Source: Tanticharoenia sakaeratensis NBRC 103193
Lineage (GTDB): Bacteria; Pseudomonadota; Alphaproteobacteria; Acetobacterales; Acetobacteraceae
Length of the DNA: 64,000 nucleotides
Assembly: GCF_000963885.1 (NCBI RefSeq)
Contig: NZ_BALE01000048.1
Coordinates: 157,616-221,615 of the forward strand
Reading direction: 5' to 3'
A program made the position numbers and the translations under genes. Each line of letters starts with the position of its first letter. The stretch's first letter is position 1. This document shows positions 10,923 through 19,908 of this stretch, one piece after another. Below the pieces are notes generated by a model. That model did no database searches, had not been told where the DNA came from, and was given only the letters and a program-made list of their open reading frames with translations.

Positions 10923-11365
10923 CGAGCAGGGAAATGCTCAGGCAGCTTCACGATGCCGTCCTTGATATCGTGGCCGTCATCAACCGCCCCGATCGAGATG
11001 AGCTGCTCATCCGGGAAGCCGGAATAAAGCTTGATCGGGCCCTGTTTCCGCTCCTGGTCCTGACGGAGCGATTGGGGCCGATTGGCGTGGTTGAACTCTC
11101 CGGGCGCGTGGGACGCGACCACAGCACCGTCAGCCGTCAGATCGCCAAACTTGTGCAACTTGGTCTGGTCGAACGGCAGCCGAGTCCGTCGGATCGTCGT
11201 CAGCGGGAGCTCCGCGCGACAGTGCGGGGTCATGCGATGGCCCGGCTGATAGACGACGCACGCGAGCGGCTTGCCCGTCGCGCTCTGTCGGGATGGTCCG
11301 AGGACGAAATCGCCAACCTTGCGAAATCACTACGCCGCTTCGCTGACGCTCTTGCCGCGCCGTGA
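10910..11365 (+). CDS. MarR-family transcriptional regulator
   Basis: 151 residues with a winged helix-turn-helix: VVELSGRVGRDHSTVSRQI (HTH) and VERQPSPSDRRQ (wing), flanked by dimerisation helices. The GTG start at 10910 is chosen because GGAGG lies nine bases upstream; the later ATG at 10934 has no proper spacing. It is divergent from the oxidoreductase gene with two matching near-palindromes in the gap, so it likely represses both genes until a ligand binds. Ligand unknown. Confidence 0.85.
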   Translation: MHNTPSREMLRQLHDAVLDIVAVINRPDRDELLIREAGIKLDRALFPLLVLTERLGPIGVVELSGRVGRDHSTVSRQIAKLVQLGLVERQPSPSDRRQRELRATVRGHAMARLIDDARERLARRALSGWSEDEIANLAKSLRRFADALAAP

Positions 11366-11799
11366 AGCTCCCGACTGACGGCATGGAAAGCATTCCATCA
11401 GGCAGGCCGTGGGCATGCGACGAAGCGCGAGGTCGCCCGATGACAGACTGTCAGCATCCGGTTCCGAAGGAGACAGTCTGTTCTCGCGGTCAAGACAGCC
11501 ATCACCACATTGGCTGAAAGGTGCAGGCTGCGGTTCCAGAATCGTGATCCGGTCCGTCTGGGGACTATTGCCTGGGGCACTTCTGTCGAAGGCCGAGCGT
11601 ACATGCCCTGTGCAATAGCCAGGATGTTCACGAGCCCCGGAACACGTCTTGGCACCAAAGGCCGATTCCTGCCGCGAAACAGACGCATGCTGAAGTCATG
11701 TCCTTCAGTCGGCGACGAGCGGCACCGGAGTCACGGTTGCAGGTGCGATTTGCGCGCCACGAAATGATGCCGGAAACCCCGGCGCCATGCGTACGCGGC
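11366..11799. other. Gene-free gap with one inverted repeat
   Basis: About 430 bases between marR and mutL ends. It contains inverted arms ACAGACTGTC (11443-11452) and GACAGTCTGT (11472-11481) with a 19-nt loop. Short frames on both strands have no start signal or recognisable product. Confidence 0.45.
11443..11481. repeat. 10-bp perfect inverted repeat
   Basis: ACAGACTGTC and GACAGTCTGT, 19 nt apart, about 80 nt after the marR stop. It could be a weak terminator of marR or a protein-binding site; no T-tract follows. Confidence 0.45.
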
Positions 11800-13608
11800 C
11801 TACGTGCTCCGTCCAAACAGGCGTTCCAGTTCGGTCCGGCTGAGTTTCAGCCACGTCGGGCGACCGTGGGAACAGGTATTGGCGCGGGGCGTCTGTTCCA
11901 TCTGGCGCAGCAGGGCCGACATTTCCTCGACGTTGAGCCGTCGTCCCGCGCGGATGCTGCCGTGGCAGGCCATGCGGGCGATGGCGGCATCGAGGCGGCG
12001 CTCGAGGCTTGCCGCCTGATCCGCACCGAGATCGGGATCGGCCGACAATTCGTCAGCCAGGTCGCGCAGAAGGGCCCCTGCGTTGCCGTCGCGCAGCAGC
12101 GCAGGCAGTGTGCGCACCAGGATGGCACCGCCGCCGAATGCCTCGATCTCGACGCCGAGCTGTGCCAGCAGGGGCGCCTGCGCCAGGATGGTGTCGGCGG
12201 CGCGCCCCAGTTCGACGACTTCGGGCAACAGCAGGCGCTGGGCCCGGATCTGACCGGACAGATGTTCGGCTCGCAGCTTCTCGTGCGTCAGGCGCTCGTG
12301 CGCCGCATGCTGGTCCACGAGTACGAGATCGCCGTCAGCCGCGACCGCGATCAGATAGGTATCAAGCACCTGCGCCACTGGCGCGCCGAGCGGATGGGCG
12401 GACGGTGCAGGTGCATCCGCAACCGGAGCAGCCGGTGCGGCGGCCTCATGCGTTCGCGCGGATGGGTGGTCGCCGAGATCGAGCCGGCGTTCGGAAAAGC
12501 CGGTGGCAGGCGAGGAGGATGCAGGCAGGGACACGGCCGGCGCCCCACGATCCGGCGGGGGATAGGCGATGCTGGCCCGGCGCGGCGTATTCAGCGAAAT
12601 GCGGTTGTTGCCCGTACCCGCACCGAAGCCGAGAGCGCGTTGCAAGGCCCCGATCATCAGCGAACGCACCGCAGGCTCGTCGGCGAAGCGCAGTTCGGTC
12701 TTCGCGGGATGGACGTTGATGTCCACCTGTTCCGGCGGCAGGCGCAGATGCAGCGACAGCACCGGATGGCGGCCTGGAACGATGACCGGGCGATAGGCGA
12801 CACGGATCGCGGTCCGCAGGACCGGGTCGGTCACCGGACGGTCGTTGACCAGCAGGAACTGAGCGCCGGCGGCGGCACGCGTATGGCCGGGCCCGCAGAT
12901 GAAGCCCTCGAGCTGCATGTCGCCACGCCCATCCTCGAGCGGCACCAGCAGATCAGGCGTGACATCGAGGATGGCTCGTACGCGGGACGCACGATCCTGC
13001 GGCGGCAGGTCCAGCACGGTGCGCCCGTCCATGACCAGCCGGATCGCCGTATCCGGTACGGCAAGCGCCAGACGTCGCACGACGGTCTCGGCATGGGTGG
13101 ATTCGACACGGGGCGAGCGCAGGAACTTGCGCCGCGCGGGCGTTGCGAAAAACAGGTCTTCCACCAGAACACGGGTGCCGACGGGTCCTGCCACCGGCTC
13201 CGGCGGGGTGAGGACGCCGCCTTCGACCCGCAGCCGCCACGCGGTCTCGGCGCCGGGCGGCCGCGATGTCAGGCTCAGGCGGGCGGATGCACCGATCGAG
13301 GGCAGTGCCTCGCCCCGGAAGCCGAGGGTCGCGATCCGCACCAGCGTTTCGTCGGCGAGTTTCGACGTGCAGTGGCGTTCCACCGCGAGGGACAGATCGT
13401 CAGGCGTCATGCCGCACCCGTCATCCGTGACCTCGATTCGCCCGATGCCGCCACCGTCGAGGGCGACGACAATGCGGCGCGCACCGGCGTCGATCGCGTT
13501 TTCCAGCAGTTCCTTCAGCGCGGCGGCAGGGCGCTCGATCACCTCGCCCGCCGCGATCAGATCGATCACGTGGCCGGACAGGCGGCGAATCTGGGGAGAG
13601 GCCGTCAT
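11800..13608 (-). CDS. mutL: DNA mismatch repair endonuclease MutL
   Basis: Couples MutS mismatch recognition to strand incision. 602 residues. N-terminal GHKL ATPase: ELLENAIDAGA (about 33-43), DDGCGM (62-67) and GFRGEALPSI. The C-terminal dimer domain carries the endonuclease metal motif DQHAAHERLTHE, and the helper motifs ACHGSIRAGRRL and CSHGRPTW near the end. MutH-independent bacteria use this nicking activity. A Pro/Ala-rich linker of about 70 residues joins the domains. It stands alone on the minus strand downstream of the lspA cluster. The long plus-strand frame here is a shadow. Confidence 0.93.
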   Translation of the reverse strand: MTASPQIRRLSGHVIDLIAAGEVIERPAAALKELLENAIDAGARRIVVALDGGGIGRIEVTDDGCGMTPDDLSLAVERHCTSKLADETLVRIATLGFRGEALPSIGASARLSLTSRPPGAETAWRLRVEGGVLTPPEPVAGPVGTRVLVEDLFFATPARRKFLRSPRVESTHAETVVRRLALAVPDTAIRLVMDGRTVLDLPPQDRASRVRAILDVTPDLLVPLEDGRGDMQLEGFICGPGHTRAAAGAQFLLVNDRPVTDPVLRTAIRVAYRPVIVPGRHPVLSLHLRLPPEQVDINVHPAKTELRFADEPAVRSLMIGALQRALGFGAGTGNNRISLNTPRRASIAYPPPDRGAPAVSLPASSSPATGFSERRLDLGDHPSARTHEAAAPAAPVADAPAPSAHPLGAPVAQVLDTYLIAVAADGDLVLVDQHAAHERLTHEKLRAEHLSGQIRAQRLLLPEVVELGRAADTILAQAPLLAQLGVEIEAFGGGAILVRTLPALLRDGNAGALLRDLADELSADPDLGADQAASLERRLDAAIARMACHGSIRAGRRLNVEEMSALLRQMEQTPRANTCSHGRPTWLKLSRTELERLFGRST

Positions 13609-13687
13609 CGGGCGATCATACGCGCGACTGTGACGGCAGGCACCCCTGTCGAAAAGGGGAGCAGCCCGTCAGGCCGCAATCCCGCGA

Positions 13688-14248
13688 TCAGAAGATGCCG
13701 AGCATCCCGCCCGAGGACTTGCCGCGCACGGTCGGCGTGGCGCCATTGGTCTGTGCCCGGCCCAAGGCTGCATTCTGACGGATCCGGCCGTTCTCGGCCT
13801 GTCCATCGACGACGGAGCCGGCCGAACCGGCCTGCCAGAACATCAGGTTGTCCACGAAGCCGGCGCCGGCCGGGCTCAGTTCCGCATTATTCGGCGCGGA
13901 AGCGCCCTGGTTGACAGCGCCGACGAGGGCGCTCTGTCCGGCGCTGCTGCTGCCGTTGGTGTTGTTGAGCGCGGCATTGGGAGACAGCGTCTCCAGCGCC
14001 TGCATGCGCGGGCTCTGGTCCACGGAACTCGCCATCGTCGTGCTGCCCGGTGCTCCCAGGCTCTCGGACGGCGGCATCGAGAGCGGCGGCCGCGTCGTGA
14101 CGGTGTATTCGTCCGGCACGTCACGCGTGAGGCCGAAAGCCCGTGACACGTCGGCACCGGTGCAGCCGGCGAGCATGCTCACACCCACGAGGGCCGAGGC
14201 GGACATACAAAGTCGGGTCACGACAGGACGGGTAAGGAGCTTGGCCAT
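13688..14248 (-). CDS. DUF3035-like lipoprotein downstream of lspA
   Basis: 186 residues: signal with lipobox LAGC at about residue 30, then a region containing DEYTVTTRPPLSMPPS, the hallmark of the alphaproteobacterial lipoprotein family DUF3035 (some members are named BamF in databases). The rest is Ser/Asn/Ala-rich and ends in a short hydrophobic IF. The start at 14248 is chosen over an earlier in-frame ATG (14437) because it begins the signal peptide. It follows lspA by about 80 nt on the same strand, an order conserved in this class. A role in outer-membrane assembly is only inferred. Confidence 0.72.
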   Translation of the reverse strand: MAKLLTRPVVTRLCMSASALVGVSMLAGCTGADVSRAFGLTRDVPDEYTVTTRPPLSMPPSESLGAPGSTTMASSVDQSPRMQALETLSPNAALNNTNGSSSAGQSALVGAVNQGASAPNNAELSPAGAGFVDNLMFWQAGSAGSVVDGQAENGRIRQNAALGRAQTNGATPTVRGKSSGGMLGIF

Positions 14249-14330
14249 GGTGCGCTCATCTCTACCGTTGCGTCTGCGACCAGACAAGAGGCCAGAACAG
14301 GGCCGCGGTCCGGCCACGCACACGGCGGGT

Positions 14331-14846
14331 TCAGGGGGTGGGACGGGAGAACAGGCTGTCCGCCGCCCAGGCGATGACGCCGCAGACGATAGCCGAATCC
14401 GCGACATTGAAGACATACCAGCTGTAGCCGAAGGCATGCGCGTGCAGGAAGTCGACCACGGCGCCGTAGCGCAGCCGGTCGATCACGTTGCCGACCGCGC
14501 CGCCTGCGATCGCGCCGATGGCGATCGCGATCCAGAGCTTGCGTGCCCGCCACATCGCGGCAAGCAGGGCCAGCACGGCAATCATCGAGATCGTCGAGAA
14601 GACAAGCGGACCGTGACGGCCCACGCCGCCGAACATCCCGAACGTCACCGCGTGGTTCCAGACCATCGTGAAGTTCAGGAACGGCAGGACCGCGACCGAA
14701 CCGCGCTGCGGCAGGTCGAGACCATAGAGGATCCAGTGCTTGCTGGCCTGATCCGCGATCAGCACGATTGCCACGGCGAGAAAGCCCGCCAGAAGGCGGG
14801 CCGTCCGCCCGGCGTCGGATTCCACGGCCGGGATCGTGTCGCTCAT
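14331..14846 (-). CDS. lspA: Lipoprotein signal peptidase (signal peptidase II)
   Basis: Inner-membrane aspartyl protease that removes signal peptides from prolipoproteins. 171 residues with four membrane helices. Catalytic aspartates are in GNVIDR and FNVADS; the motif YGAVVDFL lies between. Its ATG overlaps the ileS stop by four bases (ATGA), so it is translationally coupled to ileS, the usual bacterial order. The lipoprotein downstream is a likely substrate. Confidence 0.93.
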   Translation of the reverse strand: MSDTIPAVESDAGRTARLLAGFLAVAIVLIADQASKHWILYGLDLPQRGSVAVLPFLNFTMVWNHAVTFGMFGGVGRHGPLVFSTISMIAVLALLAAMWRARKLWIAIAIGAIAGGAVGNVIDRLRYGAVVDFLHAHAFGYSWYVFNVADSAIVCGVIAWAADSLFSRPTP

Positions 14847-17755
14847 TCTGCCACGACCGACACGCAGCGCAGGCACAGCGCGTCGTGCGCTGCGTTTGTC
14901 CCGACCTCGTCCAGCACGCGCCAGCAGCGGGCGCATTTCTGTCCCGATGCCTCGCGCACGACCGGGCCACCGTGGGGCTCGCCGCCGGGTGCATCCGGAT
15001 CGTCCAGATACAGCGACGCGCTGCCCGGCATGATCTCGACTTCGGCATGCGACACAATGGCGAGTTCCGCCCAGTCGATCGTCGAGAACACGCGCGCCTC
15101 GTATTCCGAAAGCGGCAGCGACACCTGCGCCTGCAGCGACGAACCGATGGCGCCAGACCGGCGGGCCGCCTCGATCTCGGTCGTGATCAGACGGCGCACG
15201 GCGCGGGCCGCATCCCATGTGTCGGCGAGTTCGGGATCCGACCAGCTCTCCGGCACGGTCGGGAACGTCACCAGATGCACGCTCTCATTCTCGCCGAAGC
15301 GGGCGCACCAGGCGTCCTCGGCGGTGAAGACCAGAACGGGCGCCAGCCACGCGCAGAGTGCGCGATGCAGGATGTCGAGCACGGTGCGGGCGCTGCGCCT
15401 GCGATGGCTGTCGGGCGCATCGCAATAGAGCGCGTCCTTGCGCACGTCGAAATAGAAGGCTGACAGCTCGTTGGTGCAGAAGCCGTGCAGGCTCGGATAG
15501 ACGCCGACCCATTGATGCGTCTCCACGGCCTGCGCCACCATGGCCGACAGTTCCGAGACGCGATGCAGGATGAACCGCTCGAGGCCCGGCAATTCGTCGT
15601 GCGGGACGATCTCGTCCGCCGAGAAGCCGTCCAGCGCGCCGAGAAGCCAACGCAACGTGTTGCGCAGGCGGCGATAGAGCTCGCCCTGCTGCTTGAGGAT
15701 CTCCGATCCGATCCGCAGGTCTTCGTTGGTGTCGGAATTGACGACCCACAGACGCAGGATATCTGCGCCGTACTGCTTGATGACATCCTGCGGCGAGACC
15801 GTGTTGCCGAGGGATTTCGACATCTTGCGGCCCTGCTCGTCCAGCACGAAGCCGTTGGTCACGATCGCCTTGAAGGGCGCGATGCCGCGTGTGCCGACGC
15901 TCTCCAGCAGGGACGACTGGAACCAGCCGCGATGCTGGTCCGAGCCTTCCAGATAAAGGTCGGCGGGGAAGTCCAGCCCGTCGCGGTCCAGCGTGAAGGC
16001 GTGGGTCGAGCCGCTTTCGAACCACACGTCCACGATGTCGAACACCTGTTCGTAGGCATCCGGATCGCGGTCGGGGCCGAGGAACTCGGCCGGATCGGCG
16101 CTGTACCAGATATCGGCGCCGTGTTCGCGGAAGGCCGTCACGACACGCGCCATGACGGCCGGATCGCGCAGCACCTCGCCCGTTGCCTTCTCGACGAAGA
16201 CGGCGATCGGAACACCCCAGGCGCGCTGGCGCGAGATGCACCAGTCCGGACGCCCCGCGACCATCGAGGTCAGGCGGTTGCGCGATGATTCCGGCACGAA
16301 ACGGACCTGACCGAGCGCGTCCAGCGCCATCTCCCGCAAGGTTCCGTGGTTGGACGCGCGCGTTTCCACAGACGCATCGGCCTGGGTGTCCATGCCGATG
16401 AACCATTGCGGCGTCGCACGGAAGATGACGGGCGCGCGCGAGCGCCAGGAATGGGGATAGGAATGATGGATCGTGCCGCGCGCGATCAGACCGGACGGGG
16501 CCTCGCCCGCCCGCTGGCTGCGTGTCATCGCATCCGACAGCGCCGTACAGACCGGATCGGCTGCCTTGAAGACGTGCGTCCCGGCGAACAGGGGCACGGT
16601 TTCGGCGTAACGACCGTCGTCCATGACCAGTTCGGGGACGGGGATGCCGTGCTGGCGGGTCAGCAGGAAGTCATCCTGACCGTGGGCCGGCGCCATGTGA
16701 ACAAGGCCGGTGCCCGCGTCGGTCGTGACGAAATCGCCGGCCAGCAGGGGCACGTCGAAATCGAACCCCTGCCCGCGCAGCGGATGGGCGCAGATGGCGC
16801 CTGCAAGGGCCTCGCCCGGCATCGTGTAGAGAATGTGATGCGCGGTGATGCCGGCTTCATCGCAGAACGCCGCGACACGGTCCTCGGCGACCAGCAGACG
16901 GGCACCACGCGGCACGAGGCTGCCATCGGCGATGTCGTCCACGCGCAGGACGACATAGGTGAAGTCCGGTCCATACGCGAGCGCGCGGTTGGCGGGGATG
17001 GTCCAGGGCGTCGTGGTCCAGATGACGGCCGAGACACCGTCGAGCGCATCACCCGGCGTCGGGTCGCTCACGAATGGGAAGGCCACGTGGATCGTGGTCG
17101 AATCGATGTCGTGATATTCGATTTCGGCTTCGGCGAGCGCGGTCTTCTCGACGGGGCTCCACATCACCGGGCGCAGGCCGCGATAGAGCCCGCCATTGAG
17201 CAGGAACCGGCCGATTTCTTCGACGATCGCCGCCTCCGACGAGAAGTCCATCGTGGCGTAGCGCCCGGCCCAGTCGCCCTGCACGCCGAGACGCTGGAAC
17301 TCGTCGCTCTGCACGCCCAGCCAGTGGGCGGCATAGTCGCGGCATTCGGCGCGGAACTGGAGGACGGGCACAACATCCTTGTCGCGGCCCGACTTGCGAT
17401 ACTGTTCCTCGATCCGCCACTCGATCGGCAGGCCGTGACAGTCCCAGCCCGGCACGTAATGCACGGCGAAGCCCGCCATGCGATGTGCGCGGTTGACGAC
17501 GTCCTTCATGATCTTGTTGAGCGCGTGCCCGATATGAAGATTGCCGTTCGCGTAGGGTGGGCCGTCATGCAGCGTGAAGCGCGGCCGGCCCTCGGCTTCG
17601 CGGGCGATCCGGCCGTCGAGATCCATGGCCTTCCAGCGCGCGAGGATATCGGGCTCCCGGACGGGCAGGTTGCCGCGCATCGGAAAGGCCGTGCGGGGCA
17701 GGAAGACCGTGTCGCGGTAGCGGTCCTGGTCGGGCGTCTGGTCGGCGGGGGGCAT
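14843..17755 (-). CDS. ileS: Isoleucine--tRNA ligase
   Basis: Charges tRNA-Ile. About 970 residues from the ATG at 17755 (GGAG 12 nt upstream); an in-frame ATG at 17824 would add 23 residues but has no ribosome site. HIGH motif at 74-77 (LHIGHALNK), GWDCHGLP, editing CP1 domain with TTPWTIPAN, KMSKS as KMSKSLGN, and a C-terminal zinc finger with paired cysteines (CARCWR, CLRC). This is the bacterial, mupirocin-sensitive type judging from the C-terminal zinc finger. It leads the ileS-lspA operon. Confidence 0.94.
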   Translation of the reverse strand: MPPADQTPDQDRYRDTVFLPRTAFPMRGNLPVREPDILARWKAMDLDGRIAREAEGRPRFTLHDGPPYANGNLHIGHALNKIMKDVVNRAHRMAGFAVHYVPGWDCHGLPIEWRIEEQYRKSGRDKDVVPVLQFRAECRDYAAHWLGVQSDEFQRLGVQGDWAGRYATMDFSSEAAIVEEIGRFLLNGGLYRGLRPVMWSPVEKTALAEAEIEYHDIDSTTIHVAFPFVSDPTPGDALDGVSAVIWTTTPWTIPANRALAYGPDFTYVVLRVDDIADGSLVPRGARLLVAEDRVAAFCDEAGITAHHILYTMPGEALAGAICAHPLRGQGFDFDVPLLAGDFVTTDAGTGLVHMAPAHGQDDFLLTRQHGIPVPELVMDDGRYAETVPLFAGTHVFKAADPVCTALSDAMTRSQRAGEAPSGLIARGTIHHSYPHSWRSRAPVIFRATPQWFIGMDTQADASVETRASNHGTLREMALDALGQVRFVPESSRNRLTSMVAGRPDWCISRQRAWGVPIAVFVEKATGEVLRDPAVMARVVTAFREHGADIWYSADPAEFLGPDRDPDAYEQVFDIVDVWFESGSTHAFTLDRDGLDFPADLYLEGSDQHRGWFQSSLLESVGTRGIAPFKAIVTNGFVLDEQGRKMSKSLGNTVSPQDVIKQYGADILRLWVVNSDTNEDLRIGSEILKQQGELYRRLRNTLRWLLGALDGFSADEIVPHDELPGLERFILHRVSELSAMVAQAVETHQWVGVYPSLHGFCTNELSAFYFDVRKDALYCDAPDSHRRRSARTVLDILHRALCAWLAPVLVFTAEDAWCARFGENESVHLVTFPTVPESWSDPELADTWDAARAVRRLITTEIEAARRSGAIGSSLQAQVSLPLSEYEARVFSTIDWAELAIVSHAEVEIMPGSASLYLDDPDAPGGEPHGGPVVREASGQKCARCWRVLDEVGTNAAHDALCLRCVSVVAE

Positions 17756-18007
17756 GGACGAGGCAGTCTCCGGGTCGTTGCGCTGATCTGGCGCGGGAGG
17801 ATCGCCGGTTATGGAGAGCCGCATGGCCGTGGGTCAAGAGCAGGCAGCGCCGGGCCCTTGTCGCGCATAGGGATCGCACGGCCGTCGGCGCTCCCGTCGG
17901 GACCAGCCTGCCAGCGCGGGTTCGCCCCCGGGAGGCCTGACCTGCATCATGAACGGCCCGGTCGAAACAGACTGAAAACGGTCCGGGCATGTGAGCGTTG
18001 GAGGAGC

Positions 18008-18388
18008 ATGGTCGCACGCTGTCCCGCCGCCTCGATGTCCCTGCTGCCGGCCCTTGGCGCGTGTGGCGCTGTTTCTCACGAGACAGCTAGCCAGCCGTTG
18101 CGACGGATAGTGGCGCAGGGCAACCGCGCTGGAAATGCCGGGCCATTCGATCTGGTGGCCGCGCGGTGCCAGCCGTCCACCGACAATTCCGGGAGCGCCG
18201 CGCACGGTTGGCTGGATCCGCGCAGTGATCCGGCTTTCCAGACCATGATTGAAAATTGCCGCCTGAACGATTTCGATATCCCGTTCGTCCCGCGCCTGTC
18301 CGCGGCGTCTGCCGTCAGGGGTACGGATGACCTGCAGGGCGACCTTTGGCTCGATAGTGGTGCGCGATGTGTAATCTCTACAGCATGA
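18008..18388 (+). CDS. Candidate small lipoprotein overlapping the SRAP gene
   Basis: 126-residue frame from an ATG with GGAGG three bases upstream. A short N-terminus with Arg is followed by a hydrophobic run and a lipobox-like LGAC at about residues 16-19. Three later Cys (ARCQ, ENCR, ARCV) could form disulphides in the envelope. Its end overlaps the next gene by 22 bases in another frame, which argues for caution, but the composition is not that of a shadow frame and nothing is coded opposite with good signals. No family recognised. Confidence 0.4.
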   Translation: MVARCPAASMSLLPALGACGAVSHETASQPLRRIVAQGNRAGNAGPFDLVAARCQPSTDNSGSAAHGWLDPRSDPAFQTMIENCRLNDFDIPFVPRLSAASAVRGTDDLQGDLWLDSGARCVISTA

Positions 18389-18999
18389 CCAGCAACCAGC
18401 AGGCGATCCGGGACCTTGCAGGCGCCATGCAAGACCGCACCGGCAATCTTGCGCCGCTGCCGTCCATCTATCCCGATCAGTCGGCGCCGATCGTACAGAA
18501 CGGAGCGGATGGGCGCGAAATGGTCATGGCACGCTGGGGCATGCCCTCGCCCGCCTTTGCATTGGCCGGGAAAAAGACCGATCGGGGTGTGACGAACATC
18601 CGCAACACCGCATCTCCGCACTGGCGACGCTGGCTGAGCCCGCAGCACCGGTGTGTCGTGCCGTGGACCTCATTTTCGGAAATGGCGCGGCAGGAGGACG
18701 GTACATTCGAGCCCGTCTGGTTTGCGGCGGATGACGATCGGCCGCTCCGCTTCTTTGCAGGACTTCACACGACATGGACCAGCGTTCGGAAGATCAGGGA
18801 GGGCGAGATCACGGCGGACCTGTTCGGCTTCCTGACGACGGAGGCAAATGACATCGTGCGACCCTATCATCCGAAAGCCATGCCGGTCGTGCTCGAAACC
18901 GCCGATGAGGTCGATGTCTGGCTCGATGCACCTTGGGACGTCGCCAGGACACTTCAAAGACCGCTCCGAGATGCGGCCCTGACAGTCGTTCAAGCCTGA
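18367..18999 (+). CDS. SOS response-associated peptidase family protein (SRAP/YedK/HMCES)
   Basis: Family that forms a thiazolidine link to abasic sites in single-stranded DNA through Cys2. 210 residues. Cys2 is directly after the initiator Met (MCNLY), NIRNTAS at 77-83, the Glu of the active site is E105 in PWTSFSEM, and His168 lies in YHPKAMPVVL. These positions match the known E105/H160 region of YedK, though the motifs around them (usually GFYEW and HDRMP) differ, so it belongs to a divergent branch. The start is fixed by Cys2. Confidence 0.85.
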   Translation: MCNLYSMTSNQQAIRDLAGAMQDRTGNLAPLPSIYPDQSAPIVQNGADGREMVMARWGMPSPAFALAGKKTDRGVTNIRNTASPHWRRWLSPQHRCVVPWTSFSEMARQEDGTFEPVWFAADDDRPLRFFAGLHTTWTSVRKIREGEITADLFGFLTTEANDIVRPYHPKAMPVVLETADEVDVWLDAPWDVARTLQRPLRDAALTVVQA

Positions 19000-19052
19000 C
19001 CTCGCCAGCCACCCAGACTCGCCTTTGCCGATCGGCTCCGAACCATAACCGG

Positions 19053-19074
19053 GCGGCCGATCCGGGACGGCCGC
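19053..19074. terminator. Short hairpin between convergent genes
   Basis: GCGGCCG and CGGCCGC pair around an 8-nt loop between the SRAP stop and the convergent 107-residue gene. No T-tract. Confidence 0.4.
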
Positions 19075-19087
19075 TTACCGGAAAGGC

Positions 19088-19411
19088 TTACGGGCGTGCC
19101 GAGGCTTCCGGTGCGATTTGAGCCGGAGGCTGGCCGGCCTGCGGGTCAGGTTTGACCTGCGGCGCGGGATCGGGGCCTTTCAGGGCCTTCTGCCATAATG
19201 CGGTCAGCTCGACGCACATGTCGGCATCGATATCCAGCGGGGCGCCTTCGCTGTTGATGAAGATCCGTGCCGTTCGATCCGACTTGCCGACACGTGTCAC
19301 GTTGGGTGCCGCAACGACGAGCGTGATCCGCGTGATGCTATGCGCCGCGATGGCATGATAGACGCCATCACCCTCGATGACGATCAGCGGTCCCTGACAC
19401 TTTGCCTGCAT
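19088..19411 (-). CDS. Small protein of unknown function with Pro-rich tail
   Basis: 107 residues. GGAGAGG lies eight bases before the ATG at 19411. The first 80 residues alternate hydrophobic and charged residues as in a small beta sheet (PLIVIEGDGVYHAI, ITLVVAAPNVTRV, ARIFINSEG), followed by a helix and a Pro/Gln/Ala tail. No signal peptide or membrane helix. It lies about 95 nt downstream of another small gene on the same strand and converges with the SRAP gene. Not recognised. Confidence 0.6.
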   Translation of the reverse strand: MQAKCQGPLIVIEGDGVYHAIAAHSITRITLVVAAPNVTRVGKSDRTARIFINSEGAPLDIDADMCVELTALWQKALKGPDPAPQVKPDPQAGQPPAQIAPEASARP

Positions 19412-19506
19412 GTATCGGCCCTCTCCAGACACTGGAGGAGTGAAAAGGCGCGGCGGAACCCCGGGTTCCGCCATACCGGACCTCACGACATCTTCAGGTC
19501 GGTTCG

Positions 19507-19716
19507 TCAGCCCGTCTTGATACGGCCGCCGCCTGCAGCATCCGTTACAGCGTCGGCGGCACGCCGGGCAGTATCGACCAGCCTGTCGCGTGCGACCCCG
19601 GCCTGTTCGGCGGCGTTGGCTGCCGAGTGCCTGAGTCGGGCCAGATTGCGCCGCTGATGTTCGGTCGCAAGCATCCGGAACGCCTGTGACTTGTAATACT
19701 CGAGAATCCCCACCAT
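19507..19716 (-). CDS. Small helical protein of unknown function
   Basis: 69 residues, predicted almost fully helical and amphipathic with many Ala, Arg and Gln, ending in Gly-rich residues. The ATG is preceded by a perfect ribosome-binding site (AAGGAGGTG, spacing seven), strong support for translation. No Cys, no membrane helix. It probably shares a transcript with the 107-residue gene downstream. Not recognised. Confidence 0.65.
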   Translation of the reverse strand: MVGILEYYKSQAFRMLATEHQRRNLARLRHSAANAAEQAGVARDRLVDTARRAADAVTDAAGGGRIKTG

Positions 19717-19908
19717 TGCACTTCACCTCCTTCTTGCTGCAAAGAAAGGTCACGCAAATATGGAAGTCGTGATGCGTGGATTCAAGATTTTTCGCACACG
19801 AGACCGATGGGCGGGCAGCAGGACCGCGCTACTGTACCTTGCCGTTTGTAACTCGAAGGGCCTGAAGTTTACGGGCAGACTGTCGTGGCTTCAGAAAGAA
19901 GGAAGGCC

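Noticed and set aside
11698..13914. 738-residue plus-strand frame opposite mutL
   Set aside because: Shadow of mutL with high-GC codon symmetry.
16346..18007. Long plus-strand frame opposite the ileS N-terminus
   Set aside because: Shadow of ileS; only its last 126 codons beyond the ileS start look possibly coding.
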